Of a DNA stretch of 64,000 bases, positions 23,902 through 32,823 are shown one piece after another. Origin of the DNA: Castellaniella sp040276085 (GTDB taxonomy: Bacteria; Pseudomonadota; Gammaproteobacteria; Burkholderiales; Burkholderiaceae_B); assembly GCF_040276085.1 (NCBI RefSeq), contig NZ_JBELOK010000004.1:62001-126000 (forward strand). Direction: 5' to 3'. The notes beneath the pieces are model-generated. The model was not told where the DNA came from, made no database searches, and saw only the letters and a list, made by a program, of their open reading frames with translations. Position 1 is the first letter of the stretch, and each line of letters opens with the position of its first letter. A program made the translations under genes and the position numbers.

Positions 23902-24329
23902 GCCGTATTGATTTCGCTTACGGCGCGCAACATCGCTTGCGCGCCGCCTGTCGAACCGTTGCCCGCCATATGCAGGCAGGCCATTTGCTGCTGGTTTACT
24001 GTACCGATGCCAGGCGGCTGAAGCGCTTTGACGCCCTGCTCTGGAGCTTTGAGCCTGCCAGCTTTATTCCTCACACCCGGATTGACGACCCTCTCGCCCA
24101 AGAAGCCCGCGTGTGGCTGGTGCCGGATGCCCCAGCCCTGGCGGGCAGCTCCTCTACCGATTGGCTACTGAACCTGGATATCGACTGCCCTCCGGAGGCA
24201 CACCGATTTACCCGTATCCTCGAAATTGTCTCAGGGCACGAAGCCGACATGCAGGCTGCCCGCCAGCGCTGGGCCAGCTACCGGGAGGCAGGCCATGATG
24301 TCCGGGGGCATCAGTTGCCCGCGCCTTGA
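23898..24329 (+). CDS. holC: DNA polymerase III subunit chi
   Basis: A protein of 143 residues starting at a GTG that overlaps the pepA stop (GTGA). RIDFAYGAQHRLRAACRTVARHMQAGHLLLVYC is typical HolC, as are RFDALLWSFEPASFIPH and LLNLD. Chi links the clamp loader to single-stranded-DNA-binding protein. pepA-holC order is conserved in many proteobacteria. The longer frame upstream belongs to the pepA coding region and is not part of the gene. Confidence 0.9.
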   Translation: MSRIDFAYGAQHRLRAACRTVARHMQAGHLLLVYCTDARRLKRFDALLWSFEPASFIPHTRIDDPLAQEARVWLVPDAPALAGSSSTDWLLNLDIDCPPEAHRFTRILEIVSGHEADMQAARQRWASYREAGHDVRGHQLPAP

Positions 24330-24488
24330 GGTTCATAACTATTCAGGTTCAAAACTGAACTCTCTGCGTCTTTGACTGTCCAACCACCATCCGACCATCC
24401 CATGATGGTTCACCGTGCTGACCAAAGGCAAATTGCCGAACCCAAACGGCCACCGCTGAATGTTCAGCTTGTTGTAAGATTAGAGTAT

Positions 24489-24506
24489 TGATGTGCTATA
24501 ACATCA
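24489..24506. promoter_or_regulatory. Palindrome over the extended -10 of the YccA-family gene
   Basis: TGATGT, GCTATA, ACATCA: a perfect 6-bp inverted repeat around the sequence TGCTATAAC, an extended -10 element. It is 28 bases before the ATG at 24534. Overlap with the -10 would suit a repressor site. The rest of the 204-base gap (24330-24533) shows no coding or RNA signal to me. Confidence 0.45.
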
Positions 24507-24533
24507 GTACGCTCTCACCCACAGGAACTTAAG

Positions 24534-25235
24534 ATGTCCGACTTCCGCCACACACTACCTCGCACCGGCACGTACGATGTGTCGGCTACTGCACGCAACC
24601 GCGTGTTGCGTAACACTTATTGGCTTCTGGCCCTGTCACTGATCCCCACCGTGCTGGGCGCAGCATTTGGCCTGCAGTTTGGCATGGATCAAACCATGGC
24701 CGGCAACCCAGGCACCAGCACCATTGTGTTCCTGCTGGGTGCATTTGGCCTGATGTTCCTGATCGAACGTAATAAAAACTCATCTTTGGGCGTCGTGCTG
24801 CTGCTGGGCTTTACGTTCTTCATGGGCCTGATGCTCTCGCGTCTGCTGGGCCACGTCATGGGTCTGGCCAACGGTTCGCAGCTGATCATGCTGGCCTTTG
24901 GTGGCACCGCTGCCGTGTTTGGCGTGATGGCCACCGTAGCCTCAACCACCAAACGCGACTTCACGCACATGCAAAAGTTTTTGTTTGTGGGTGTGGTGCT
25001 GCTGCTGGTGGCGATGGTCGCCAATATGTTCCTGCAGATCCCCGCACTGATGCTCACCTTGTCGGTGCTGGCCATCGGTATCTTCTCGGCTTTCTTGCTG
25101 GTTGACCTCCAGCGCGTGGTGCAAGGCGGCGAAACCAATTATGTTACGGCCACGCTGGCGGTTTACCTTGATCTCTACAACATCTTCACCAACCTGCTGA
25201 TGTTGCTGGGCATCTTTGGTGGCAACCGCGAATAA
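24534..25235 (+). CDS. Bax inhibitor-1/YccA family inner-membrane protein
   Basis: A protein of 233 residues with seven hydrophobic segments after a polar N-terminus of about 25 residues, the usual YccA topology. Family traits include RNTYWLLALSLIPTVLGAAFGLQFG and the C-terminal DLYNIFTNLLMLLGIFG with its conserved acidic residue. E. coli YccA modulates FtsH proteolysis and protects SecY, and other members move calcium. Which role applies here is open. It is monocistronic by position, ending three bases from the convergent recO with no terminator between. Confidence 0.88.
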   Translation: MSDFRHTLPRTGTYDVSATARNRVLRNTYWLLALSLIPTVLGAAFGLQFGMDQTMAGNPGTSTIVFLLGAFGLMFLIERNKNSSLGVVLLLGFTFFMGLMLSRLLGHVMGLANGSQLIMLAFGGTAAVFGVMATVASTTKRDFTHMQKFLFVGVVLLLVAMVANMFLQIPALMLTLSVLAIGIFSAFLLVDLQRVVQGGETNYVTATLAVYLDLYNIFTNLLMLLGIFGGNRE

Positions 25236-25238
25236 GCA

Positions 25239-25832
25239 CTAATACCGCTGCAAGTCCATCAACACCTGGCGCGTACGCAGCGGGCTCTCCAGCAATTGAT
25301 CCAGGCGTTCCCTCAGAGCCTGCCGCAAGGCAGGCTCTGTGTCTTGGTCGTCAAAGTCCGGTAAAGGCTGATCTACCCCATAACCGGCATGCTCCAGCAG
25401 CAACCACTCAAAACGGCGCAATACGGCAGCATGAGACCGTCCGGATCCAGTCAATGACAAGGCCGTGAGCGCTGCCTCGTAGGCGTCATATACGCCTGGA
25501 TGCGGGTCCTCGCGGGCCAGCAGGCGCAGGATGAGTTCATTCAGATACCAGCCGGACATCATGCCCCTGCCATTGAGCAGGCGCACAGGGCCGGCTTCTG
25601 CCCTTATCAGAGTATGGATATCAGATGCCCCCGACCAGGACAGCATCAGGGGCTGAAAAGACACCAGCACCGGCCGTAGCGCCGAATACGGGCGTTTGGC
25701 CCCTTTGGCCACCACGGCCACACAGCCGTGATCGCGGGTAAAACATTGAGCAATCAGGGAAGTTTCGCGCCAGGGGCTGGCATGCAGGACGTAGCCTTGC
25801 GCATCCTGGATGCGCAGACTGCGTTTAGTCAT
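25239..25832 (-). CDS. recO: DNA repair protein RecO, short form
   Basis: A protein of 197 residues, where RecO is usually about 230-250. The N-terminal OB fold (QGYVLHASPWRETSLIAQCFTRDHG, VAKGAKRP) and the helical part (GRGMMSGWYLNELILRLLAREDPHPGVYDAYEAAL) are intact. After HAGYGVDQPLPDF, the stretch of roughly 40 residues that normally contains the optional zinc-finger region is missing. The end SPLRTRQVLMDLQRY matches the usual C-terminus. RecO loads RecA with RecR. Its ATG overlaps the era stop by 8 bases, and it is the last gene of the lepA-lepB-rnc-era-recO run. Confidence 0.88.
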   Translation of the reverse strand: MTKRSLRIQDAQGYVLHASPWRETSLIAQCFTRDHGCVAVVAKGAKRPYSALRPVLVSFQPLMLSWSGASDIHTLIRAEAGPVRLLNGRGMMSGWYLNELILRLLAREDPHPGVYDAYEAALTALSLTGSGRSHAAVLRRFEWLLLEHAGYGVDQPLPDFDDQDTEPALRQALRERLDQLLESPLRTRQVLMDLQRY

Positions 25833-26724
25833 AGCCTAGCTCTCGCAGGGTTGCCTCGCGTCCAGACCAGCCCTTGCGTACCTTGATGTAGACGTCCAGA
25901 TGCACCTGCTTTTCGAGCAGATTAACCATGTCCTGGCGGGCCTCTGAGGCAATGCGTTTCATGTGCTGGCCGCCCGCACCCAGCAGAATCGGCCGGTGAC
26001 CTTCGCGCTCGATAACGACGCAGGCGGCAATGCGGACACCTGTATCGTTTTCTTCCCATTGCTCGATAACGACGGTGCAACCGTAGGGAAGTTCGTCTCC
26101 CACCAGCCGGAAGATTTTTTCTCGAATGAGCTCTGCCGCCAGAAAGCGCACCGGCCGATCGGTGAAGGTATCGGCCTCAAAGAGATGCTCGGCCTCCGGC
26201 AGGTACTGTGCCAGCTCTCGCAACAGCACATCCAGCTGGACAGACTTCATGGCACTGACCGGCACCACAGCCGCATAAGGAAACGCTTGCGTCAGCTTGG
26301 TGACGTATGCAAACAAAGCATTTTTGTCCTTGAGGGTGTCGATTTTATTGACCACCAGGACAACCGGCCGCTGAGAAGGCAACAACGGCACAATGGCCGC
26401 ATCACCCGCCGACCATTTTCCTGCCTCGACCACATGAACCACGACATCGACTTCGGCCAGCGCCTGGGTCACCACACGATTCATCATGCGGTTCATGGCG
26501 CCGCCATGACGGGTCTGAAAGCCAGGCGTATCCACAAACACAAATTGGTCGGCTTCTTGTGTAAGCACACCATGGATACGGTGCCGTGTGGTTTGCGCTT
26601 TGCGCGACACGATGGACAGCTTGGCACCAATCAGGGCGTTACTAAGGGTGGACTTGCCCACATTGGGCCGCCCCACCAGCGCCACAAAGCCGCAGCGTGA
26701 GGGCTGTATGGAAGGACTGCTCAT
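25825..26724 (-). CDS. era: GTPase Era
   Basis: A protein of 299 residues. The GTPase motifs are G1 GRPNVGKST, G3 DTPGFQ and G4 NKID, and the C-terminal KH domain includes VRKGWSGREATLRELGYD. Era binds the 3' end of 16S rRNA during 30S maturation. The start is ATG 26724 with AGGAG five bases upstream. That ATG overlaps the rnc stop (ATGA), so it is coupled to RNase III, as in E. coli. Confidence 0.96.
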   Translation of the reverse strand: MSSPSIQPSRCGFVALVGRPNVGKSTLSNALIGAKLSIVSRKAQTTRHRIHGVLTQEADQFVFVDTPGFQTRHGGAMNRMMNRVVTQALAEVDVVVHVVEAGKWSAGDAAIVPLLPSQRPVVLVVNKIDTLKDKNALFAYVTKLTQAFPYAAVVPVSAMKSVQLDVLLRELAQYLPEAEHLFEADTFTDRPVRFLAAELIREKIFRLVGDELPYGCTVVIEQWEENDTGVRIAACVVIEREGHRPILLGAGGQHMKRIASEARQDMVNLLEKQVHLDVYIKVRKGWSGREATLRELGYD

Positions 26725-27479
26725 TTTTTCTCCTGGGCCACTGCCACTGGCAGCGATAGCTGCGCGGGCTTGCGATGATGCTTGCGCGCACTTTTGTGAG
26801 CGGGTGCCAATGCCTGTATCTGGGCTATCACAAGGCTGGCGGCGGCTTGCTCGGCCGCGCGCCGGCTGCTGCCCGAGGCTTGCACGCGGATATCCAGCTG
26901 CGCGGCGGCACACATCACATCAAAGGTCTGATTATGTGCAGCACCCCGCGTGGAAACGACTTCGTAGTGTGGCAAATCCAGGCCGCGCCCCTGCATGATT
27001 TCTTGCAGCAAGGTTTTGGGATCTTTGCCAAAAGTGCGGACATCGATATGCGACAGCACCGGCCGGTACAGATGCTCGATGACGCGGCTGACTTCGGAAT
27101 AGCCACCATCCAGGTACAGTGCGCCAAAGATGGCTTCGACGGCATCGGCCAGAATTGAGGGCCGCCGGAAACCGCCACTCTTGAGCTCACCCTCGCCCAG
27201 GCGCAAATAATTGGACAACGCCAGCCTTTGTGCAATCTCGGCCAAAGCCGACTGTTTGACCAGATTGGCTCGCACGCGGGACAAATCACCCTCGTCCATT
27301 TCGGCGTGCTCGGTAAACAAAAGGGTGGACACAACAAAATTAAGGATGGAATCACCCAGAAACTCGAGCCGCTCGTTGTGCGGCACACCATGACTGCGAT
27401 GTGTCAGGGCTTGCTCGAGGAGCGCCTGGTCGCGGTAGCGATAATCCAGTGCTGTTTGCAGGGTATCTAGCGCAGTCAT
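26721..27479 (-). CDS. rnc: Ribonuclease III
   Basis: Double-strand-specific RNase of 252 residues that processes rRNA precursors. The catalytic signature NERLEFLGDSILN is near residue 38 and the second acidic cluster is at DAVEAIFGALYLDGG. A double-stranded-RNA-binding domain covers about residues 155-225. The tail is Lys-rich. The start at 27479 overlaps the lepB stop by one base (TAATG); the frame extends further but only into lepB. Confidence 0.96.
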   Translation of the reverse strand: MTALDTLQTALDYRYRDQALLEQALTHRSHGVPHNERLEFLGDSILNFVVSTLLFTEHAEMDEGDLSRVRANLVKQSALAEIAQRLALSNYLRLGEGELKSGGFRRPSILADAVEAIFGALYLDGGYSEVSRVIEHLYRPVLSHIDVRTFGKDPKTLLQEIMQGRGLDLPHYEVVSTRGAAHNQTFDVMCAAAQLDIRVQASGSSRRAAEQAAASLVIAQIQALAPAHKSARKHHRKPAQLSLPVAVAQEKK

Positions 27480-28366
27480 TACTGAAACCCGCCTATGCGG
27501 CTGGGTGAACTGAAGTTCATCCAGATAAAGAATGCCCGACCAACAATGTTCTGGTCCGGGACAAAGCCCCAATAGCGGCTGTCCAGGCTGTTGTCCCGAT
27601 TGTCGCCCATCATGAAGTAATGCCCTGCGGGCACGGTACACCGCACGCCATCGCCTTGATAGTCGCAATTCTGGAAATCGGGAAACCGCGTAATGGGACC
27701 AAAATCTTGCGCAGCGTGGACATTAAGCAAAATATGATGGGATACCGGCCCAAGCTGTTCGCGATACTGCCCGACATAGACGGCGCGGTCGGGCTCGTAG
27801 TAATCACCAGCGCGTTCGCGCTGCACCACCTGACCATTTACCGACAAAGTTTTATTGCGATACTCGATGACGTCTCCGGGCTCGCCCACCACGCGTTTGA
27901 TGTAATCCACCGAGGGATCAACCGGGTAGCGGAACACCACCACATCGCCACGATGCGGTGCACCAATCTCGATGACCTTCTTGTCGATCACCGGGAGACG
28001 GATCCCGTACTGAAATTTGTTTACCAGGATGAGGTCGCCGTTTTCAAGTGTCGGCAACATCGACCCGGAGGGAATCCGGAAGGGCTCAACTACAAATGAC
28101 CGCAACACAAACACAAACAGAATGACCGGGAAAAAACTGACGCAGTACTCGACCCACCAAGGCGCCTGAAAGGCGCGGTCGTAGGCTTGCTGGCACTCGG
28201 ATTTGAGCGCGGCGTCATCCAAACCTGCAGCGTTATGACTGCACGCCTGCATGGCCGCTTCGGCACGCGCACGCCGCCGCTTGCGCAGGCTGACGCGATC
28301 CCACAACCAGACCACCCCGGTGAGTACCAGGGCGCAGAACAACAACAGGGCAAAATCCCAGCTCAT
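27479..28366 (-). CDS. lepB: Signal peptidase I
   Basis: Inner-membrane peptidase of 295 residues that removes secretory signal peptides. Two N-terminal membrane segments (residues 5-22 and about 76-92) are joined by a charged cytoplasmic loop. The Ser/Lys dyad is Ser102 in IPSGSMLPTL and Lys157 in DYIKRVVGEPGD. The box near the end, GDNRDNSLDSRYWGFV, is also conserved. It follows lepA by 8 bases and is coupled to rnc. Confidence 0.96.
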   Translation of the reverse strand: MSWDFALLLFCALVLTGVVWLWDRVSLRKRRRARAEAAMQACSHNAAGLDDAALKSECQQAYDRAFQAPWWVEYCVSFFPVILFVFVLRSFVVEPFRIPSGSMLPTLENGDLILVNKFQYGIRLPVIDKKVIEIGAPHRGDVVVFRYPVDPSVDYIKRVVGEPGDVIEYRNKTLSVNGQVVQRERAGDYYEPDRAVYVGQYREQLGPVSHHILLNVHAAQDFGPITRFPDFQNCDYQGDGVRCTVPAGHYFMMGDNRDNSLDSRYWGFVPDQNIVGRAFFIWMNFSSPSRIGGFQ

Positions 28367-28374
28367 GCTAATCC

Positions 28375-30168
28375 TTATTTATCGTCCACCTGCAAGACAG
28401 CCAGGAAGGCCTCTTGAGGGATTTCTACATTACCCACCTGCTTCATGCGCTTTTTGCCGGCTTTTTGTTTTTCGAGCAGTTTCTTCTTGCGGGAGATATC
28501 ACCGCCATAGCACTTGGCCAGCACATTTTTACGCAAGGCCTTGACGTTTTCGCGGGCCACGACCTCAGCGCCGATAGCCGCCTGAATGGCGATATCGAAC
28601 ATCTGGCGCGGGATCAGGCCGCGCATGCGCGTGACAACATCACGGCCGCGATGGCGGGCGTTGGCACGGTGCACAATCATCGACAATGCGTCTACACGGT
28701 CGCCATTGATCAGGAGATCAACCCGCACAACATCTGCCACCCGGTATTCCTTGAACTCGTAGTCCATTGACGCATACCCGCGCGAGACGGATTTCAGGCG
28801 GTCGAAGAAATCCAGCACGATTTCAGCCAGCGGGATCTCGTAGCTGAGGTGTACCTGCCGGCCGTGATAGCTCATGTTGAGCTGTATCCCGCGCTTGGCC
28901 GTACACAGTGACATCACCGGCCCCACGTACTCTTGAGGCATAAACAGCGTCACCGTCATGATGGGTTCACGAATTTCCTGAATATTGCCCACCTCAGGCA
29001 TTCGCGCAGGGCTGTCCACCATCAGCAAGGTACCATCGCGATGCAGGACCTCATACACCACGGACGGCGCCGTGGTGATGATATCCATATCGAATTCTCG
29101 CTCAAGGCGCTCTTGCACGATATCCATATGCAGCAGGCCCAGAAACCCGCAGCGGAACCCAAACCCCAGCGCCTGTGAGACTTCGGGCTCGAACATCAGG
29201 GAGGAGTCGTTCAGCTTGAGTTTTTCGAGGGAGTCGCGCAGTTGATCGTATTCGCTGGATTCGATCGGGTAGACCCCTGCGAACACCTGGGGTTTGACCT
29301 CTTTGAAACCAGGCAGCGGCTTGGCCGCCGGCCTTTGTGCCAGCGTAACGGTATCGCCCACTTTGGCGTGCTCGAGCTCTTTGATGCCGGCAATGACGAA
29401 ACCGACCTCGCCGGCAGACAGGGCATCACACGGCTGTGCCTTGGGCGTAAACACACCCAGTTGCTCGCACAGGTGGCTGGCGCCGGTTGCCATCAACAGC
29501 AATTTGTCTTTGGGTCGCAAAACACCATTGACGACCCTCACCAGCATCACCACACCCACGTAGTTGTCAAACCAGGAGTCGATGATCAGGGCCTGCAGGG
29601 GCGCATTCACATCCCCTTGGGGCGGTGGCACACGGGCCACGATGGCTTCGAGGATTTCGTCGATCCCCAGGCCCGTCTTGGCACTGGCCTGAATCGCATC
29701 GGTAGCATCAATGCCGATGACATCCTCGATCTCGGCCGCAGCGGCATCAGGATCTGCGGATGGGAGATCCATTTTATTGAGCACCGGCACCACCTCGACA
29801 CCGAGCTCGATGGCGGTGTAGCAGTTGGCGACGGTTTGCGCTTCGACCCCTTGCGTGGAATCAACCACCAGCAAGGCGCCTTCACAGGCAGACAAAGACC
29901 GGCTGACCTCGTAGGAGAAGTCGACGTGCCCCGGGGTATCGATGAGATTAAGCGCATAGGTTTTGCCGTTGGCAGCGGTATAGCTCAAAGCAGCAGTTTG
30001 GGCCTTGATAGTGATACCGCGTTCGCGCTCGATGTCCATGGAGTCGAGCACCTGGGCCGCCATCTCGCGATCCTGCAACCCTCCGCAACGATGAATCAGG
30101 CGATCCGCCAGCGTGGATTTGCCGTGATCAATGTGCGCGATGATGGAAAAATTGCGGATGTGGTCCAT
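28375..30168 (-). CDS. lepA: Elongation factor 4 (LepA)
   Basis: Translational GTPase of 597 residues, the normal length. G motifs are AHIDHGKST, DTPGHVDF and NKMDLPSA. The LepA-specific C-terminal domain ends KKLLEKQKAGKKRMKQVGNVEIPQEAFLAVL. It is thought to back-translocate or remodel stalled ribosomes or help 30S assembly. The start MDHIRNFSIIAHIDHG at 30168 is the family start; the 48-residue upstream extension crosses the degP terminator. It heads a lepA-lepB-rnc-era-recO transcript. Confidence 0.96.
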   Translation of the reverse strand: MDHIRNFSIIAHIDHGKSTLADRLIHRCGGLQDREMAAQVLDSMDIERERGITIKAQTAALSYTAANGKTYALNLIDTPGHVDFSYEVSRSLSACEGALLVVDSTQGVEAQTVANCYTAIELGVEVVPVLNKMDLPSADPDAAAAEIEDVIGIDATDAIQASAKTGLGIDEILEAIVARVPPPQGDVNAPLQALIIDSWFDNYVGVVMLVRVVNGVLRPKDKLLLMATGASHLCEQLGVFTPKAQPCDALSAGEVGFVIAGIKELEHAKVGDTVTLAQRPAAKPLPGFKEVKPQVFAGVYPIESSEYDQLRDSLEKLKLNDSSLMFEPEVSQALGFGFRCGFLGLLHMDIVQERLEREFDMDIITTAPSVVYEVLHRDGTLLMVDSPARMPEVGNIQEIREPIMTVTLFMPQEYVGPVMSLCTAKRGIQLNMSYHGRQVHLSYEIPLAEIVLDFFDRLKSVSRGYASMDYEFKEYRVADVVRVDLLINGDRVDALSMIVHRANARHRGRDVVTRMRGLIPRQMFDIAIQAAIGAEVVARENVKALRKNVLAKCYGGDISRKKKLLEKQKAGKKRMKQVGNVEIPQEAFLAVLQVDDK

Positions 30169-30225
30169 AGACAGCAGGCAGGAGTTAAAAAATACTGAGG
30201 GGGCGTGGCAGACAGGCTGTCCAGC

Positions 30226-30255
30226 AAAAAAAGGGGGCGCCGCAAGGCGCCCCCT
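30226..30255 (-). terminator. Intrinsic terminator of the rpoE-degP operon
   Basis: On the minus strand: AGGGGGCGCC-type 10-bp stem with a TTGC loop, then a run of seven T (A at 30226-30232 on this strand). It separates degP from lepA. Confidence 0.88.
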
Positions 30256-30295
30256 TCCGTTCGAGCTGTATTTTAGCTTTTTCCCGACACGCGGA

Positions 30296-31795
30296 TCAGC
30301 GCAGCTTGACAATCACCCACTGGGATTGCTGATCGCGGCTGACCAGCAACACCACTGGATTGGATTTATCCAGCTCTTTGACGACTTTCTCGTATTGTGC
30401 CGGGCTGGTGATATCCGTGTTATTGACACGCAAGATGATATCACCCGGTTCGATACCAGACTCGGCAGCAGCACCTTCTGCCTGGGCAACCAGCACGCCC
30501 TGATCAGACTTGGCTTCAGCCGGCAGCGCCTTTACCACCAGGCCCAGACGATCACTACTGTCCTTGGCGGGCGCAGAAGGCTCGGAGGCCGTGGCCACTT
30601 TGGTATCGAGCTCGCCAACCTGGGTTTTGAGATCCAGGGATTTACCCTTGCGCCATACCTGGATGGTGGCATCGGTATCCGGCTTGGTCGCCCCCACCAG
30701 TCGGGGAAGATCCGTCATATGCTTGATCTCGTGTCCGTTGAAACTCGTGATCACGTCACCAGCATGCACGCCGGCCTTGGCGGCAGGGCCGTCAGGATCG
30801 ACACTGCTGACCAACGCACCATGGGCAGTACCCAGGCCCAGCGCCTTGGCGACATCGTCCTGCACCTCGGTGATCTGCACCCCAATACGGCCTCGTGTGA
30901 CCTTCCCATGTGCCTTGAGCTGATCCACCACGCGCATGACTTCATCGATTGGGATAGCCAGGGAGATACCCATGAAGCCACCACTGCGGGAAATGATCTG
31001 GGAGTTGATCCCTACCACCTGTCCTTGCAGATTGATCAGCGGACCGCCGGAGTTACCGGGGTTTACCGCAACGTCCGTCTGGATAAAGGGCAGATAATCG
31101 CCGGTATCACGGTTAATGGCACTGACGATACCTGCAGTGACAGTGGAATCCAGCCCAAAGGGCGAGCCAATGGCCAGTACCCACTGACCTTTCCTCAGCT
31201 TGTCAGAATCGCCGATGGTCAGTGGTTTGAGACCCGTGGCATCGACCTTGAGCAGGGCAATATCGGTACGAGCATCCGTGCCGATCACTTTGGCCTTGTA
31301 TTCTTTGCCACTGGTCATGGTGACAAAAATGCCGTTGGAATTATCCACCACATGGTTGTTGGTGAGGATATAACCATCGCTGGACAGAATAAACCCGGAC
31401 CCAATCCCGCGAGGCACTGTGCGCTCTTTGGGGCCAGGCTGCTGCGACTTGTCGTGCGGCTGTACCTGTGGGCCTTGGCCCTGGGGCCCTTGGGGGCCAA
31501 ATCCGGGGGGCATGAAGTCGGGCCCAAAGAACCAGCGGAACAGATCGGATGGGTCGCCGCCAGGGCCAACGGGCGAACGGCGCACCGGAACAGCTTCGGT
31601 TGTGCGGATATTGACCACGGAGTTTTCGGTTTCTGCGACAACCTGTGTGAAATCAGGCAGTGCCGAAATAGTAGACGAGACGGCAGGTTCAGCCTGAACC
31701 GCGGCCATAGGCAGCGTGGTCAGCAACAGGGCGCCGGCGGCGACACCGGCAGCCATCCGCTTGACGCCAGCGACCTTGGGCAAATTAAAAACCAT
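30296..31795 (-). CDS. degP: Periplasmic Do/DegP (MucD-like) serine protease
   Basis: A protein of 499 residues with a signal peptide cut after AAVQA (residue 35). The catalytic triad is visible: His148 in TNNHVVD, Asp178 in RTDIALLK and Ser249 in NPGNSGGPL. Two PDZ domains follow (about residues 290-375 and 400-495). A Gly/Pro/Gln-rich insert at 95-125 precedes the catalytic core, the position of the regulatory LA loop. It degrades or refolds misfolded envelope proteins. It ends the rpoE-rseA-rseB-degP cluster, so sigma-E control is likely. AGGAG nine bases upstream supports the start. Confidence 0.94.
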   Translation of the reverse strand: MVFNLPKVAGVKRMAAGVAAGALLLTTLPMAAVQAEPAVSSTISALPDFTQVVAETENSVVNIRTTEAVPVRRSPVGPGGDPSDLFRWFFGPDFMPPGFGPQGPQGQGPQVQPHDKSQQPGPKERTVPRGIGSGFILSSDGYILTNNHVVDNSNGIFVTMTSGKEYKAKVIGTDARTDIALLKVDATGLKPLTIGDSDKLRKGQWVLAIGSPFGLDSTVTAGIVSAINRDTGDYLPFIQTDVAVNPGNSGGPLINLQGQVVGINSQIISRSGGFMGISLAIPIDEVMRVVDQLKAHGKVTRGRIGVQITEVQDDVAKALGLGTAHGALVSSVDPDGPAAKAGVHAGDVITSFNGHEIKHMTDLPRLVGATKPDTDATIQVWRKGKSLDLKTQVGELDTKVATASEPSAPAKDSSDRLGLVVKALPAEAKSDQGVLVAQAEGAAAESGIEPGDIILRVNNTDITSPAQYEKVVKELDKSNPVVLLVSRDQQSQWVIVKLR

Positions 31796-31821
31796 GAGAA
31801 ATTCTCCTTGGAAGAATGTAT

Positions 31822-32823
31822 TCAGTGAGCAGCCTGCGGGAGGTACTGTGCATTACGGGCGAATTCCCTCACAGTATCGGCGGGAGCTTCACCCACGGCA
31901 GTCAGCCAATAGGATGCCAAACGCATCCGGTAAATATTGACCGCCCCTTGATGCAGGTCTCCCTGTTGAATGTTTTGATCTCGTTTTGGGTCAAAGGTTT
32001 CAATAAATATTGAAATTGCGGCCAAGCCGTCTGAGACCACCAACTGATTCACCACATGATCGAGCCCAATTTGCCTGGAGAGCTCAGCCACCGGCTGGAA
32101 ACCCGCAGGCAGCACAAAGCGCCAGCCCAGCGACTCCAGGCTGACTGGCTCACTGGACTCGGCGATCAAATGCCAGGATCGCGTATCCCAGTTGGAAGAA
32201 ATGTCGTGCGGATCTACATCCTTGCCTATTTTCAGGCTGCTGAAGGACACTTGATCAACGAGATGGCCGGCGGCGTCCAGGGTCTGAAACCTGAGCAGCA
32301 AATGCGTTTTGTTGTCGGTGCAGATGCGATAGCTGTAGCGCAAGGCATCGCGGGCACGGATATCGGACACCTTGCAATCACGGCCAGCGATCCGATATGG
32401 CTTGCCTGAGGGCAGCCACTCGTAGTGCTGGCTGATCCCATCAGCGTCATTCAGCAGCAGCCCCGGGAAGTGCTCGCTGCGAACCGGATGACTGACGACC
32501 AGCTTGCTGCCCGGATGCAGGCATTGCTCGATACCGTTTTGACGCAGGCACTCGCGAGGTGAGCCATCCAGTGTTTCAAGGCGTTCGTGCTCGCCCGTGC
32601 CATCCATCAGGTGAACCAGACGGGATGACTGCAGGATCGACCCTTGCTGGTACACATACACACCGGAATAATCCTGAGAACGGGCCGCTTCTTGCACCTG
32701 CTGCAAAAACGACTGCAGATCCGGCCCTGGCTCGGCTGCCTGCGTCCCTGCAACCAGTGCCAGCCCGATCAGCAGCCCTTCACCCAACTGGGCGATTCTG
32801 CCAAAGCAGCCTCCTGCCCACAT
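31822..32823 (-). CDS. rseB: Sigma-E regulatory protein RseB/MucB
   Basis: Periplasmic protein of 333 residues with a signal peptide ending near GTQAAEPG (residue 29). DLQSFLQQVQEAARSQDYSGVYVYQQG is the opening of the MucB/RseB N-terminal lipoprotein-like domain, and a smaller C-terminal domain follows. RseB binds RseA and shields it from DegS until misfolded LPS or porins appear. The ATG overlaps the rseA stop by one base (TAATG). Upstream in-frame codons belong to rseA in another frame. Confidence 0.93.
   Translation of the reverse strand: MWAGGCFGRIAQLGEGLLIGLALVAGTQAAEPGPDLQSFLQQVQEAARSQDYSGVYVYQQGSILQSSRLVHLMDGTGEHERLETLDGSPRECLRQNGIEQCLHPGSKLVVSHPVRSEHFPGLLLNDADGISQHYEWLPSGKPYRIAGRDCKVSDIRARDALRYSYRICTDNKTHLLLRFQTLDAAGHLVDQVSFSSLKIGKDVDPHDISSNWDTRSWHLIAESSEPVSLESLGWRFVLPAGFQPVAELSRQIGLDHVVNQLVVSDGLAAISIFIETFDPKRDQNIQQGDLHQGAVNIYRMRLASYWLTAVGEAPADTVREFARNAQYLPQAAH

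Noticed and set aside
29242..30198. A 318-codon open frame on the plus strand
   Set aside because: Antisense to lepA; the text mirrors lepA codon positions with no SD or family match.
30131..31828. A 565-codon open frame on the plus strand
   Set aside because: It is antisense to degP and the start of lepA and crosses a clear terminator. Both minus-strand genes have full catalytic motifs.
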